Source: Mangifera indica (Eukaryota; Streptophyta; Magnoliopsida; Sapindales; Anacardiaceae). Taken from it: DNA of 64,000 nucleotides. The position numbers and the translations under genes are program-made. Of this stretch, positions 24,173-36,921 are shown piece by piece. The stretch lies in assembly GCF_011075055.1 (NCBI RefSeq), contig NC_058148.1:13323969-13387968 (forward strand), given 5' to 3'. How positions within the stretch are numbered: the first letter of the stretch is position 1; every line of letters begins with the position of its first letter. Below the pieces are notes generated by a model. That model was not told the origin of the DNA, did no database searches, and was given only the letters and a program-made list of their open reading frames with translations.

Positions 24173-26329
24173 TGCCTAGCTGACGAATCACAATCCAGAA
24201 CATTGACATCAGTGCATTAACACCATCATCCCCATTAATTTCTGATAATCAAAGCTGAAATCTATTAACAAAAAAATCAGTTATAAAAACGAATAATGAG
24301 AAAGCCCTGGTTCCTACGAAAGGTTTGAACAGTTGTCAGAAAAGAAAGTACCAGAAGATTGGGTTTTTATTCGCTTTTTTAATGTTTTTATCGATGTATT
24401 CCGGTGAGTAGCAATCGCCGTTTTTTGGTATTCTTGATATATAATATTTTCTGGGAGCGGGTATTGATGGAGATTTTGCGAAGTTTTTCTTTTGCTTGTT
24501 CGCGGTGCCCATGATACTCGATGATGATAATTAATCATTTGGTTCAGTATTCGGGTTTTCGGTGTGAGTAATTGATTCGGATCAGGTTGGCCCATATTTG
24601 TCGGACACGGCCCAACTGCATCTGTACAACCATTGGTTGGATTTGATAATAAAAAAACACAATGTTATGTGTACTTATTTTTTTTTGTATATAATGTATA
24701 TACATAAATAAAATTTTATTAGACGATTTAATATTATTATATCTTTAAATTAAAATTATTCAATTATATGGTGACACATAATTTATATATACAAATTATA
24801 TACTAAATATTAGTATATATAGTTATATTATTAAAAAAAAATGCCATATGACAATTTTCCACCCAAGATTTGGTAAAATAACAATTTTTTTTAATCAAAT
24901 TTCTGATGGCATGTTAGATTTGTTATATATATATATGTATGTATGTATTTTTTGTGTCTAATTACAGTACCATAATAATCAATCAAAGTTGGAAAATATT
25001 TGTTCATAGCCCAAACGATTCTCTTCCTCTTTGGAACTTGTCTAATGTGAAATGCGAGTTTCTTAGAGGCATTGAATATCATCACCAACTTGGTTGTGAG
25101 TGAGCAATTGAAATTTATTGAGCCGCTGAAGAAGAGTGAACAACTTGAAATTGATGGTTGTGAGGATGGTTTTGTTGGAAGTAGAACTTTGAATATTGGA
25201 ATTAGTGACGAAACGGGCATCTAGATACTAATGAGATTTAGAACTAGAAGAGATGAGAGGAGGGTAAAGAGAAGATTAGGGTAAAAGTGACAATTGTGAG
25301 AAAAAAAATAACCAAAGATGCGGTTGTTGTGAAGTCTACAAGCCTTTTTAATGTTTGCTCAAAATGATTGACACGTCCTTCTACAGATAAAGGTGGCAAC
25401 TTTTTGGTTAGCCTAACATAAACTCAAGGCTCAGGGAACAATCCGAGGCTCCAGAACCATGCTCCATGGGCTCCTGGTTGATCGGGCCGGGCGCAGACTT
25501 TATCTATCTCAAGCCTGTTAAACCCACAAGATTAGTGCAACCCTTTTTTTCATATTGGGCCAATGCGGGCCGTATCGAATTATATGGGGTTGGGCCGGGA
25601 TACCAATCCGACCCTGATGACCTAATACAACAAACGTTTCATGCAAAGTCTTCAAATTAACGCTTCATAAAATGATCATATTAAACTGGAAGCACTTTTT
25701 ATACTGTCCATTCACATGCATTATAATGTGAAACCGAAAACAGCATGCTTTGTGTTATAAATATGTAACGTTCCAGGTCATAATGTTTTTTAAAGCATTA
25801 AAATAATGGATTAACTTGAGCACCGTCGCGTGTGACTCTGACTTTTAACCCCGTTTTCCCATTGTCATCCTGGAAATTTCGGTGCAGGCCCTAGCGTTTC
25901 TTTTCCCATTTCACTCTCACCCGCATTGTCTGGCGCGTGCATAACTTCCCAAGACAACACAAAATTACGCATCTAAACCCGCAATTAAGCATTTAGTTAA
26001 GAGGGAGGTTTTAGGTGATATAGGCAATATTCCATCTTTGCCAACATGAATCATACTTAGCATATGTTATAATTGGTTGAATTATAATAATATTTTTCTC
26101 AAATATTTTGATTAATCATATAATAATAATAATAATAATAATAATAAATTATATAAATTTGAAAGAGGGTGAAATTAAAATTTTTTATAAGGTGGAAGAA
26201 CGATTGTAAATAAAAAAATATAGATGTTACAAACACTAGACTTGAGAGAAAAATTGAGGTTTTAAACTTGCGAAATATAAGATTAGCAGAGAATTATGAG
26301 ATTTTAAAATTAAGTTAAAAAAGGGATAA
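24173..26329. other. Shared upstream region of GID8-like (-) and CHR28-like (+) genes
   Basis: The first few hundred bases hold the GID8-like leader. AT-rich repeats follow (MITE-like at about 24660-24830). A GC-richer patch at 25388-25660 has GGGCC/GGCCC words reminiscent of a hAT-like element. An (AAT)n tract lies at about 26121-26145. No gene was recognised. Confidence 0.4.
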
Positions 26330-26460
26330 ATTTTTTTAAATAAAAATATCTAAATGGCGATTTTTTTTGTAACTGATGAGTAAGTATTTGAGTTTTTAAA
26401 AATTAATAAGTGGAAATTTGAATTTACACTAAACCTTAGTTGGGAATAAGTCTTTTGGCC
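26330..26460. mobile_element. One-ended remnant of the local Mutator-type MITE
   Basis: The right end reads CCTTAGTTGGGAATAAGTC followed by TTTTGGCC, the family terminus. The inner words (TTTTTAAAAATTAATAAGTGG) match the copy at 10955. I could not find a left end. Confidence 0.4.
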
Positions 26461-27105
26461 AAGTAAAAAATATACTAAATTGTAAAATTTTAAAGAAACC
26501 TACTAAAATAAAATTCTTATATTTACCTTGGAATAAGCTAAGGGAAAAAAAAAACTCATTTACGTAAAAATTACATAATTCATTGGGCAGTAAAAATTTT
26601 ATACTTGCCTCTGAATATGTTAAAACATGTAATTTATCTAAAATAGTGTATAATAATAACATGTTGCTTATGCTAGAAGTTTTCATTTAACCCCCTTAAT
26701 TTATAAGTTTGTAACACACACTCCTCAATATACTAATGAAGACTACTCAAGTCTTTTATGTTTAAGAAGTTTTGAAATAACTTCTTTAATATGCCAAAAT
26801 TGCCCATTATGATTTTACTTAAAATTTCACGTGAACCGACAGAAGGCGTACGCGTTAAAATCGCGTGGAAAGAAAATCGTCCCTCTATTCACTTTCCCTC
26901 CCAGTTTCTCACCATAACAGTGAGAAAAGGTCCGCATCTCTTTAGGAACCATCCTTCTTCAAATTCTTTGAATTTTTTTTAGGTTGAGATTCGCACTTTT
27001 TGGACCCGACTGTTAGATATTCCAGACACATAAGGTTTAAGAATCTGGAAAAGGAAGGATTTTGGAGTAATTAGGGTTTCTTTTTTTCGTGGTTTAAATT
27101 TTGTG

Positions 27106-30100
27106 ATGTTGGTGGCGGAGAGCAACAAGATGTTTGACGATTATTTTGGAAATGAGTTGGGTGAAGAATTGTCGATCGATATGGGGGAGTTGTTGGATAT
27201 ACTCGAAGAAAAGGAGCCTGTTCTAGTGCAGGTAGAGTTTTTTCGATCGAAGATTTCGGATTTGGATTGTAACGATTTGTTTTTGCGGTCTGTAATATGT
27301 AATTGAGTTTGTATATCTGTGTTGTTAGCTTCATGCATCATTGAATTGTAGAAGGTACCGAATTACATTTTAGTAAAAAATCTCGTAAATTTTGATTGGC
27401 ATTAAACTTTACTTAGCTGTTATTCTCTGTTTACGTGTGTAATTTATTTTATTGTTCCTCAATCTAAAGAAGAAAAGAAAAAGAGTTAAGAAGTTTGTGA
27501 GCTGTTAGCAAACGGAGTGATTAATAATCATTATTTAAAATTTATTATTACCATATGAAGCAGTTAGCTGGTTAAAGAAAAGATAAGGGGAAGAAAGATA
27601 GAAACTATTTGTGACTGGTTGCGAGTGGGTTCAGCTATTGTTTTCAGTCGAATAAGAATGAATATATTGGACTTTGGAATATAAAAGGATATAATCGTTC
27701 TGATCTGGCTTTGCCCCTAGATTTGTGGACAGTTCAGTCTGTATATAGTTCTTCAAACTCAGAGGTGAATTTTTGAGAGTCAAGTTATTGGAAGTTTTTC
27801 TTTTTCCACTCCTGATACTGCCTTTGTTGAAGTAACTCATCTTATTTTTTTAGTTGTGATAGATCTCGAGTTATGTTTCTCAATGTTAATTGATCTGGCC
27901 ATGGGATATTGAAATAAAGAACTTATAGTCAATGCTCATGTGATAATTTTATCATACTTTTAGTAAACTGAATGTCCTTAACTAGGGCATGAGGGTTGAA
28001 TGTGAGTCAATTACTTTGCCAAGCGTGTAAAGAGTATTCTTTCAGGATTCTGATCTTTTAGTATCAAATTGCAGAGTAGTCCAGAAGGTTCATCAATAAA
28101 GAATTCATCACAAGAAGAGTCAGTCGTGGAGGATGGAAATCACGATCATTTGCAGATTCGAAGTGGTAAAAAGTTCATATGGATGTTATTGTTTTTTTTA
28201 CTGCTTGTTTCATATATCATAGTATTCCAGCCTTTGTTTGATGGTTGGTGAGATGCTGATGTTTATTTGAGATATTACGATAGGTTGGGATGCAATATCT
28301 CATGTTAGATCTTCTTATTCTTGATTTATTGCTTAGGATACCAAGTTGATTTCATGGTTCCTGCTACAGCTTACCCTTCATATGACTTGAAGGCTTCAGA
28401 TGATCAAAAAGGGAGTTCAGGTGATTATCATAGCAAGCTTCAACACACAGACCAAACCTGCTCTCCTGTACAAACTTGCTCTGCTAGTCTTAATGACTGG
28501 TTCCCGCCAACTTCAGGGACTTGCTGTGGTGAAAGGGTTAAAATATCTTTATTTGAGACACCTGCTTGTACTACAGCCTCTAGTTTTTCTGAAGGAGACG
28601 GTAAACAATCTTTTTACCATAGCGATAATATGGGTTTTGATGTGCTGGAGGGTGCAGCCAGGATTCAGTTTGGGCATGTGGGAAGTCAAATTGATTCCAA
28701 ATGTGTGTAAGCTCTTCATATTTTGCATTTCAAGGTTAGGGTGTGGATATTTCATTTATGCTTCAATCGTTTGTTTCTATGTTTTTTGACAGTTGTAGAT
28801 GCTTCACACAGCCACATCATGGAGAACAATGTAAAATATGAACCTTCTGGTGGTATGAAAGGAAATAGGTTGGGATCATTAGGAGTACTGGAAAATAATG
28901 AGTATTCATTTGAACACGTACTGTTCAGGGATGCAGATGTGGCTTCACATAATGTGGCTTCAACTGATTCTACCATCTGTCATAATTCGGAAGTTATTAG
29001 TGACGTTGATGAGCGTTATTCAACTATGCAATATTACATGAATACAAATAATACTTTTTTTGAAGATCTATTGAGTTTCAATTTCCAGTCTATGCCCAGT
29101 AATGAAGAAATTACAACTAACAGAAGCAATCAGGGGGAGTTTCCAACAGAGAGTGCTTGCTCAAGTAGTAGGATGGCTGTAAATGCTCAAGATTTTAGAC
29201 ATGAAGTAAATAATTACTTTTCACCAATCTATGGAAATTCTCTGGTAAATGTAGACAGTAGAATTTTCGATAGCAAGGAATCTACGTCACTCGGTTATTC
29301 TCATTCACATTTTTCTAACATGAAACAATCTGGTTGTGTAAAAGATGAAGGAAATGATGAACTGATTGCCTCTAGGAGCATGATCAATGGTTCTGTTGAA
29401 CTGGTTGATGAAGTTGTCAGTAGACATTCTTCTTATCATGATGGTGACAGTTTTTTTGAAGGCTTAGAGCAGTTCTCTACTGATGTAGCACCTTCTTTGT
29501 TGAGTCAGAAGAATGGAATTCATGCTAAGGAGAAAGAAGGCATTATTATTGAATCTGAGAAATCTCGCGTTTGTCAAGAAGCCATTGATGGAAGTTCTGC
29601 TAGGTCTCTCATTGATTGTGGAGATTTGAGTTTACATATAAATTCCTCAGGCCAATATTTTCCAGGTTCTCAGGTGTCTGCATCGAACAAGAAACATTTA
29701 AGTTGTTTTAAGGAAGAGGAGGTTGAACTGAATAAACCTCGGAACATTGATTCCAATATTCCAAAAGTGAGTCCTGAGTCAATTCATAGTAATTCCTCTG
29801 ATTGCAAATCTCTTGTTGATGATGGCCCTGATATATCTATACTTGAAGATATCAGTCAACCTGCACGCTCTAATCAATCTGGAGCACTTGGAAAGAGTTT
29901 TAATGTGAATCAAGCTTCTTGTTCAAATGCATTTGGAAAGCCTATTGTTACAACGTGCCGCACTAGTGATTCCCTGAATTATACTGGAGTTCCCCAAACT
30001 GGATTTGGAGGTGTGAGGCTTAGGGCATTTGATGAGCGGTTAATTTTTCAAGCTGCATTGCAGGTTGTTATAATATTCGGGGATAAATTTTTTGCTTGCT

Positions 30101-33100
30101 TTTACGAGTTCAGGAATATATGGTTTACATAGAATGTGTAAAGCTCCGATTCCCTTTTTTGTTTATTTTATAATTTGAATATATCTTGCATGATAGTGGG
30201 AATTTCTGTATGATTTATATTAATTAGATGCTTCTAATTTCCTTAAAGCTTCGTTGCCAGTCAACAATTCCATAAGCTTGAGCATATTGGATTAATTTAT
30301 AGTCTTTTTTTTCTTGATTAAAAAAAATAAAATTGGAGGCTTCTAGCTTTGACTAGCTGCCAGCAGCTGAGCATTTTTTATATATGTGAAGGTGACATGT
30401 GAACAAGGGGGGCTCCTTTTACCTTTAGGGCCTTGTAAGTGGTAGAAAAATTTTTAAGAAGTTAGGTGCTGCCCTTTAACATCAAATAATGAATATATTT
30501 TTTAAGTGTACAGTTTGTTGTTAAGAAGTGATAAGCAGGTTCCATTTTAATGCTTAATTATATGTATGATATAATCTTGTTGTTACCCTGTTTGAATTAA
30601 ATTTACTCTTGAAAATATTATTTTTAACTGATAATGTTGATGTATCTAAAGTTCTAAGATGCCTTGCAGGACCTTTCCCAGCCCAAATCTGAAGCTAGTC
30701 CACCTGATGGTGTGTTGGCAGTGTCTCTTTTGAGACATCAGGTAGGGAAAATTTCCTTTTTATCTATTCACTGAAATATTTGAATGTTGAAGTTTAAGTA
30801 TTCTTCTTTGTTATTTTGAGTTGTCTTTGACTTATGAATGTTGAAAATAGAATAATGGGGAACCGATGTAACGGGCACTTATTTTGAATCTTATCTGATA
30901 ACACTATGGTATTTATGAATGGAAAGACATGCATGTTTGTTGAATGGGCATTGCTGCACAGCAAGAAAGAAGAAAAATCACCAAGATGCAAGTTATTGTA
31001 TCTAATGATTATTAGACTCATATTTCTAGTCATTTAATTTGTTGAAATTAGAATATGGATTTCTTTTATGGCTTTGTTGAATCCCTTTCTCTTTCTTGGG
31101 GACAGCGAATTGCTTTGTCATGGATGGTCCAAAAGGAGACTTCTAGCTTGCACTGTTCAGGAGGAATTCTTGCAGATGATCAGGTTGGTTGTCTATATTT
31201 GTTGCTAAGATATTGTTAGTGGCCCATCATTGACTGACTTGATTTTGGTTAATACAATTGATATTGCAGGGACTGGGAAAAACAGTATCAACAATTGCAC
31301 TTATTCTTAAGGAAAGGCCTCCTACTTTTAAAGCAGAGAATGTTAACAAATGTAAACTGGAAACTCTAAATTTGGATGATGACGACGACGATGGTAATGG
31401 AGCTCATGAGAATGATGGAATAAAGAGAGAATCTGACTACTCTCCAGATGGAATAAAGAAAGACTCTGATTACTCTCCAGTTATGTCCAATGGGAGTACA
31501 GGAAAGAGTTTAAACACGGTTGGAGATGCCAGGGGAAGGCCAGCTGCGGGAACTCTTGTTGTTTGTCCGACGAGTGTGTTGCGGCAGTGGGCTGAAGAGT
31601 TGCGCAATAAGGTAACAAGCAAAGGAAATCTCTCTGTTCTGGTGTACCATGGAAGCAATCGAACTAAGGATCCTTTTGAGTTGGCAAAGTATGATGTGGT
31701 AATTACAACATATTCAATAGTTAGCATGGAGGTCCCGAAGCAGCCCCTTGTTGATAAAGAAGATGATGATAAGAAAATAAAGGCAGAAGATGATTGCGAT
31801 TCACCAATGTTTTGGTCTGGCAAGAAAAGAAAATACCCAACTAGTTCTGACCAAAAGGGTATGAAACGCAAGAAAGGAGTGGATGGTATGCTTCTTGAGA
31901 TGGCTGCTGGACCTCTTGCAAAAGTTGGATGGTTTAGGGTTGTCTTGGATGAGGCCCAAAGCATAAAGAATCACAGAACTCAAGTTGCTAGGGCTTGTTG
32001 GGGTCTCCGTGCTAAACGTAGGTGGTGCTTGTCAGGGACTCCCATTCAGAATGCCATCGATGATCTTTATAGCTACTTTCGATTTCTCAGATATGACCCT
32101 TTTGCCTCCTACAAGTCATTCTGTGCTACAATAAAGGTTCCAATTTCTAAAAATCCAGTGAAAGGTTACAGAAAGCTGCAAGCTGTCTTGAAAACAATTA
32201 TGCTGCGTCGAACCAAAGGTAATTTAGAATACTTTGCAGATTGATTGTGTATCTGCTCTTAAAAGAAAAAGTGCATAGTTAGTGCTATTGTTTCTGTGTG
32301 GTGTCGTGTTAAGTTTAAACTGTCGGAAGTTTTGTTTCTGTCACTGATAGTCTAAAAGCGATTCATGTCTTTATTTTTTATTCTCTGCTTTCTTGTCGGC
32401 CAGTGCTTTGAATATTAGTTTGTTCTTGAAAGAGCATCTGTTTTATTGGTCTTTGATTTTTCACTTTGGGGTCTTGTTTATGTTTTGTGAGTCTTTCATC
32501 AATGGTTCATTTTGTGTTTGACAATAATCACTAATATATGAGTAAAATCTTGGAATTGGATTAAGAAAAGATTCTAACGGGGACTGCTTGCCTCTGAATT
32601 GTAGTGTAAGCTCTTTGTGTGGTTGTCTCTAATTTTGTGTTTATTAAATGCTAATTTATTTTATTTTTCCTCAAAAGAATGGTGTCTGAAAATTCAGTAT
32701 TTTGAAAGTTGTTTGAGGACTTTTTATTTTCTTGATGTTTGTGTGTTCAATTATCTTAACTAATGAGGGTTTGTTGTGTGTGAGTCGTGCATTAATCTGC
32801 AGATCACTTTGATGTCTTAATGTCATCTGATGGGTTGTTATGTACTTCTAGGCACTCTTCTTGATGGGAAGCCTATTATCAACTTGCCACCTAAAGTAAT
32901 TGAACTTAAACAAGTGGATTTTACACAGGAGGAACGTGATTTCTACAATCAATTAGAGATCGATTCACGTGATCAGTTTAAGGTATCATACTATGGTGAA
33001 AGTAGTTTTGCTATTTCGGATTTTCTTCTCTATTTCATGTGGTTGATTTTTTTCCTTTATGAAGCATGCTTAACTGCTTTTGCTTATTTTATGTCTTCTG

Positions 33101-34250
33101 TCAGGAATATGCGGCTGCTGGAACTGTAAAGCAAAACTATGTTAACATTTTATTGATGCTCTTGCGCCTTCGTCAAGCGTGTGATCACCCTCTTCTTGTC
33201 AAGGGTTTTAATTCAAAGTCGTTGTGGAGATCCTCAGTTGAGATGGCTAAGAAGCTTCCTCGGGAGAAACAAATTTGCCTTCTCAATTGTTTAGAAGCTT
33301 CTTTGGCAATTTGTGGCATTTGCAATGTAAGTGGTTACTATTTTGTCCTCGATTTCGGTTTATATATGATGTCCTTTTGCTTTGGTAATAACTTATAATA
33401 TTTGCAAAGTTATACTCGTAGTTTTCATGCTATCATCCTGATCTTTGTATCTAATCTTTTATGCCCCTTACATTTATTTGTTCCACTAATTATCTAAATA
33501 GGGACTTCGATTTTTCTCTTTTCACTACTGTACTGTTTTACATTTAATTACATCCTTTCACATTTCCTTTTTACTATTTCTGGCTGGCATTTTTTGAGCT
33601 TTTAGTTGTTTTATGTTTCATATAAACTGTTTATAGTTAGGAATGGGCTTGACTTTGAACTCATTAGAGCTAGTTTATACACTGGGAATGGTCAGTGGAG
33701 TTTCGATTGTGGAGGCTCTAGATTAGAATCATGTTTTGTATGTTGAATGTGGATTTTATGTTTCATGTGTTTATATAAGATCCAATCCATGATGGGACAG
33801 ATTTCTGAAATGTCTGGCCAAAATTTTTTGATTAATTTAAGTTTTTTTTGATAAATTTTATCTCCACAAATGTAATGTGACTGGATGAGTTTTATGACAG
33901 GGAAAGAAAGTTTGAAGGTCTTTTATGGCCTTTGTTCTTCATCACAATTTTTGTGGGTCATAGTATTAAATGCTCTACGTAGTCAGTGATTTAATGAAAA
34001 ACTGTGCTGTACAAATCTCTATGAAATCTGGTGGAAGCTGTGGGAAAATCATTTTGTGGATATGGTGTGATATCTTATGATGTCTTATGGTGATATCTTA
34101 TGATATATGAAGCATGATCATACATAGATGCAAGCATTGCACCTCATTGTACAATTTGTTTGGGTGTTCTTTGGTATCATCAGCAAACCAGCATAGTTTT
34201 AGTTGCTATTACAGGTGATTGACTGTTAGATAACTGGGTTTTGTTTTGTG

Positions 34251-34305
<55 letters not shown>

Positions 34306-35835
34306 GCAATCTTTAAGGATAGTGGAATTGGATAAATACAATAGCTGTAAAATAGCATGAGTACCTTTTGGATGAGTATCATGCCATTTCTTCCATTTAT
34401 GGTTTAGAATTACACATATCCAATGAATCATCAATCCTGTTATGAATAGCTTCGCTTTCTTATTTGCTAATATTTCTGAACATCTGCAATTGTTTGTTAG
34501 TTAATTTTGACTTAGTATTCTTATAAAAACAATTTGGTCTGCTTTTTTCCCCTGAAACCTCAGCTGGTTTTTCTACAGGATCCCCCTGAAGATGCTGTTG
34601 TGTCAGTCTGTGGTCATGTTTTTTGTAATCAGTGCATCTGTGAACATCTTACCGGTGATGATAGTCAGTGCCCCACAACAAATTGTAAATTTCGGCTTAG
34701 TGTGTCTTCAGTTTTCTCAAAAGCTACATTAAACAATTCTCTCTCTCAGCAGATTGGCCAGGACAATTCTACTGATTGGTCTGGTCCTGCTTTGGCTGAG
34801 GCACTAGAACCTTGTCCTGAAAATTTCTCATCATCCAAAATAAAGGCTGCTATTGAGGTCCTGCAGTCAATGGCTAAACCAAGGGAATCTGCACTAACGA
34901 GTAGTTCATTACATAATTCTTTTGATGATAGCACATGCTTCCCAGAAGATTCATATAACCTTCGTGTAGGAGATTCACTTAGCAGTGTTCATGATGAAAA
35001 AAGATTGGTTGCAGAGAAAGATATAAAGGATTCTATTAAGGTAGTTGGACAGAAAGCAATCGTGTTTTCACAGTGGACAAAAATGTTGGATTTGCTTGAA
35101 GCTTGTCTAAAGGATTCTTCCATCCAGTACAGAAGACTAGATGGAACTATGTCTGTTGTTGCCAGAGACAAAGCTGTAAAGGATTTTAACACCCTCCCAG
35201 AGGTTGGTAGCTTTTACATTCTAGATATTCTGTCTTGGTAATGAATTTTCAGGGAATCAGATAGCTTTATTGGCTTACTTTGGTGCTTAGAGTGGTTTTT
35301 AATGTTTGATCCTTTTGGAATAGGTGGGTGTCATGATCATGTCTTTGAAAGCTGCTAGTCTTGGATTGAACATGGTTGCTGCTTGCCATGTTCTGCTCTT
35401 GGATCTATGGTGGAACCCAACAACTGAAGATCAAGCAATTGATAGAGCACATCGTATTGGACAGACTCGACCAGTTACGGTTTTGCGGTTAACAGTGAAA
35501 AATACAGTTGAAGATCGTATTTTGGCTCTCCAGGTATAAATTTTTTTTTCCTTTTTGCTGATAAGTTAGATCATTATGTTGTCTGTTTTAAATAATTGGA
35601 AAGAATGTGTAAAGGTATGGTTTCTGGTATTAGATGGATGCTTGCAAAAAGATTGGTTTTCATTTGTTAAATAAGATATAAATGCTTGTTTTGACAATTA
35701 TTGTTTAAGAAATTCTTTGTTCTATTGCAGCGAAAGAAGAGAGAGATGGTTGCATCAGCATTTGGAGAGGATGATGCTGGTGGTGAACAGACTCGCCTTA
35801 CAGTGGATGACTTAAATTACTTGTTTATGGTGTGA
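27106..35835 (+). CDS. CHR28: SNF2-family ATPase with embedded RING finger, CHR28-like
   Basis: Twelve exons give about 1414 residues: 27106-27231, 28075-28165, 28337 to 28702-28706, 28793-30063, 30670-30741, 31106-31183, 31270-32218, 32852-32982, 33105-33326, 34579-35202, 35324-35533 and 35731-35835. The first 620 residues are an acidic, Ser-rich region poor in known domains. The SNF2 core follows: Walker A GLGKT (about 669-673) and DEAQ box [12 protein letters not shown] (about 893-904), with a Lys/Asp-rich insertion between them. A C3HC4 RING (from CGIC to CPTTNCK, about 1099-1138) interrupts the two ATPase lobes, as in Rad5/HLTF proteins. The helicase C lobe has KAIVFSQW and AHRIGQTRP. 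This matches Arabidopsis CHR27/CHR28, nuclear proteins linked to DNA methylation and silencing. The exon 3 donor is ambiguous: the strong GTAAGC site breaks frame, while GTGTGT four bases earlier keeps it. Exon 7 has a 33-bp in-frame tandem duplication. An orthologue number cannot be fixed by eye. Confidence 0.92.
34251..34302. repeat. Compound (TA)n(GA)n microsatellite in intron 9
   Basis: About ten TA units run directly into about sixteen GA units, inside the 1.25-kb intron of the CHR28-like gene. Confidence 0.95.
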
Positions 35836-36849
35836 TTAGGAGTTAACCAGGTTTGGAAGATACCATTTCTCTGATCCATATACAGTTCTATAGGTCCTTG
35901 TTCAGAATCTGCAGTTGTCGCAGTGGTAGCTCTTTAGAGAATCGAATATAGCTACACTAGAGTTTCTGAATCAAAAGTAGTAGGGGAAAGCACTTTATAG
36001 AAGGCTATGCCAATAGTCATGAGATTCACATGATTCTTTTTCTTGTCTTAATTTTTTTTAACAATTGAGCTTTCACCCTGTTCTTACCCCCAATCAGTTT
36101 GTATAGTATGTGAAGGTCAATAGTATAGAGTTAGTGAAATTACAGATGGACATTCTTTCTTTTAACATGTAAATGATATAGGGTTTCTTTCTTTAACAGC
36201 CCTTTTCTTTGTTGCTTGTATCTGATACATAGATGACAAATTTAATTTTTGGGTAGAATTTGGTTATATTAGTGCATTGTTTGTATGCTTTTTTTTAATC
36301 TGAGAGTAGAATGACAGTAGTTCTTTTGTTATGTTAAAATTTGTCCATGCTACCGTGAATTATTTTCATTTTGTTTATTCTTAGACCGATATCCGAGTTT
36401 TAGTGTTCAATTTGCTTAATTTAAACATGGTAGTAATTGAAGGTTTGAATACATGTTTGGGGTGTCTAAACATGAGTATGAGTTCAAAACATTAAGATCA
36501 AATTCATCTGGTACTATGATCGTAAGATCGATCATTGGATTCATTGTTTAATTTGTTAAAGATGGCTGGTTCAACCTCAAGAAAGTTTTTTTGGTTAACC
36601 AAAAAACAAGTGTGGATGGTATTCTATTTCGAATTTAACTTGTTAAAGATGGTATTCTTTATTTGTTTTTTCACGGTCACGGCCTTACAATTGTATATTT
36701 TTCTTCTGTTCTACTAAAACGCAAGAAGGGCTCACAAAACATGCTCCGTTTAGCATTCTGGTTCTAGTCCACAAATAAAAAGATGCTGTGGGTGTCCGAC
36801 AGAGAGTGCCAGTTTTGAGTAATTAAAAGAGGTTATTGATGACCAAACA
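35836..36849. other. 3' UTR of CHR28-like gene, then intergenic
   Basis: T-rich sequence consistent with a 3' UTR extends to about 36200. No further gene was seen before the tRNA-like sequence. Confidence 0.5.
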
Positions 36850-36921
36850 GGTCCCATGGTCTCGTGGTTAGGACATTGGACTCTGAATCCAGTAACCCGA
36901 ATTCAAATCTTGGTGGGACCT
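36850..36921 (+). tRNA. tRNA-Gln(CTG), probably a decayed copy
   Basis: The 72-nt sequence folds as a cloverleaf with a perfect acceptor stem (GGTCCCA with TGGGACC), discriminator T, and an anticodon loop CTCTGAA with anticodon CTG (glutamine). It closely resembles plant tRNA-Gln. Two normally invariant features are altered. The D-loop A14 is C (TCTCGTGG where TCTAGTGG is expected), which also damages the A box. The T-stem closing pair G53-C61 is A-C (CCGAATTCAAATCTTGG), which damages the B box. I therefore read it as a tRNA gene losing, or having lost, function. Confidence 0.75.

Noticed and set aside
24314..24595. A 93-codon minus-strand frame upstream of the GID8-like gene
   Set aside because: It lies in the leader/promoter area, with no recognised motif and no sign of conservation.
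31470..31964. A 164-codon minus-strand open frame
   Set aside because: It lies opposite exon 7 of the CHR28-like gene and has no independent motif.
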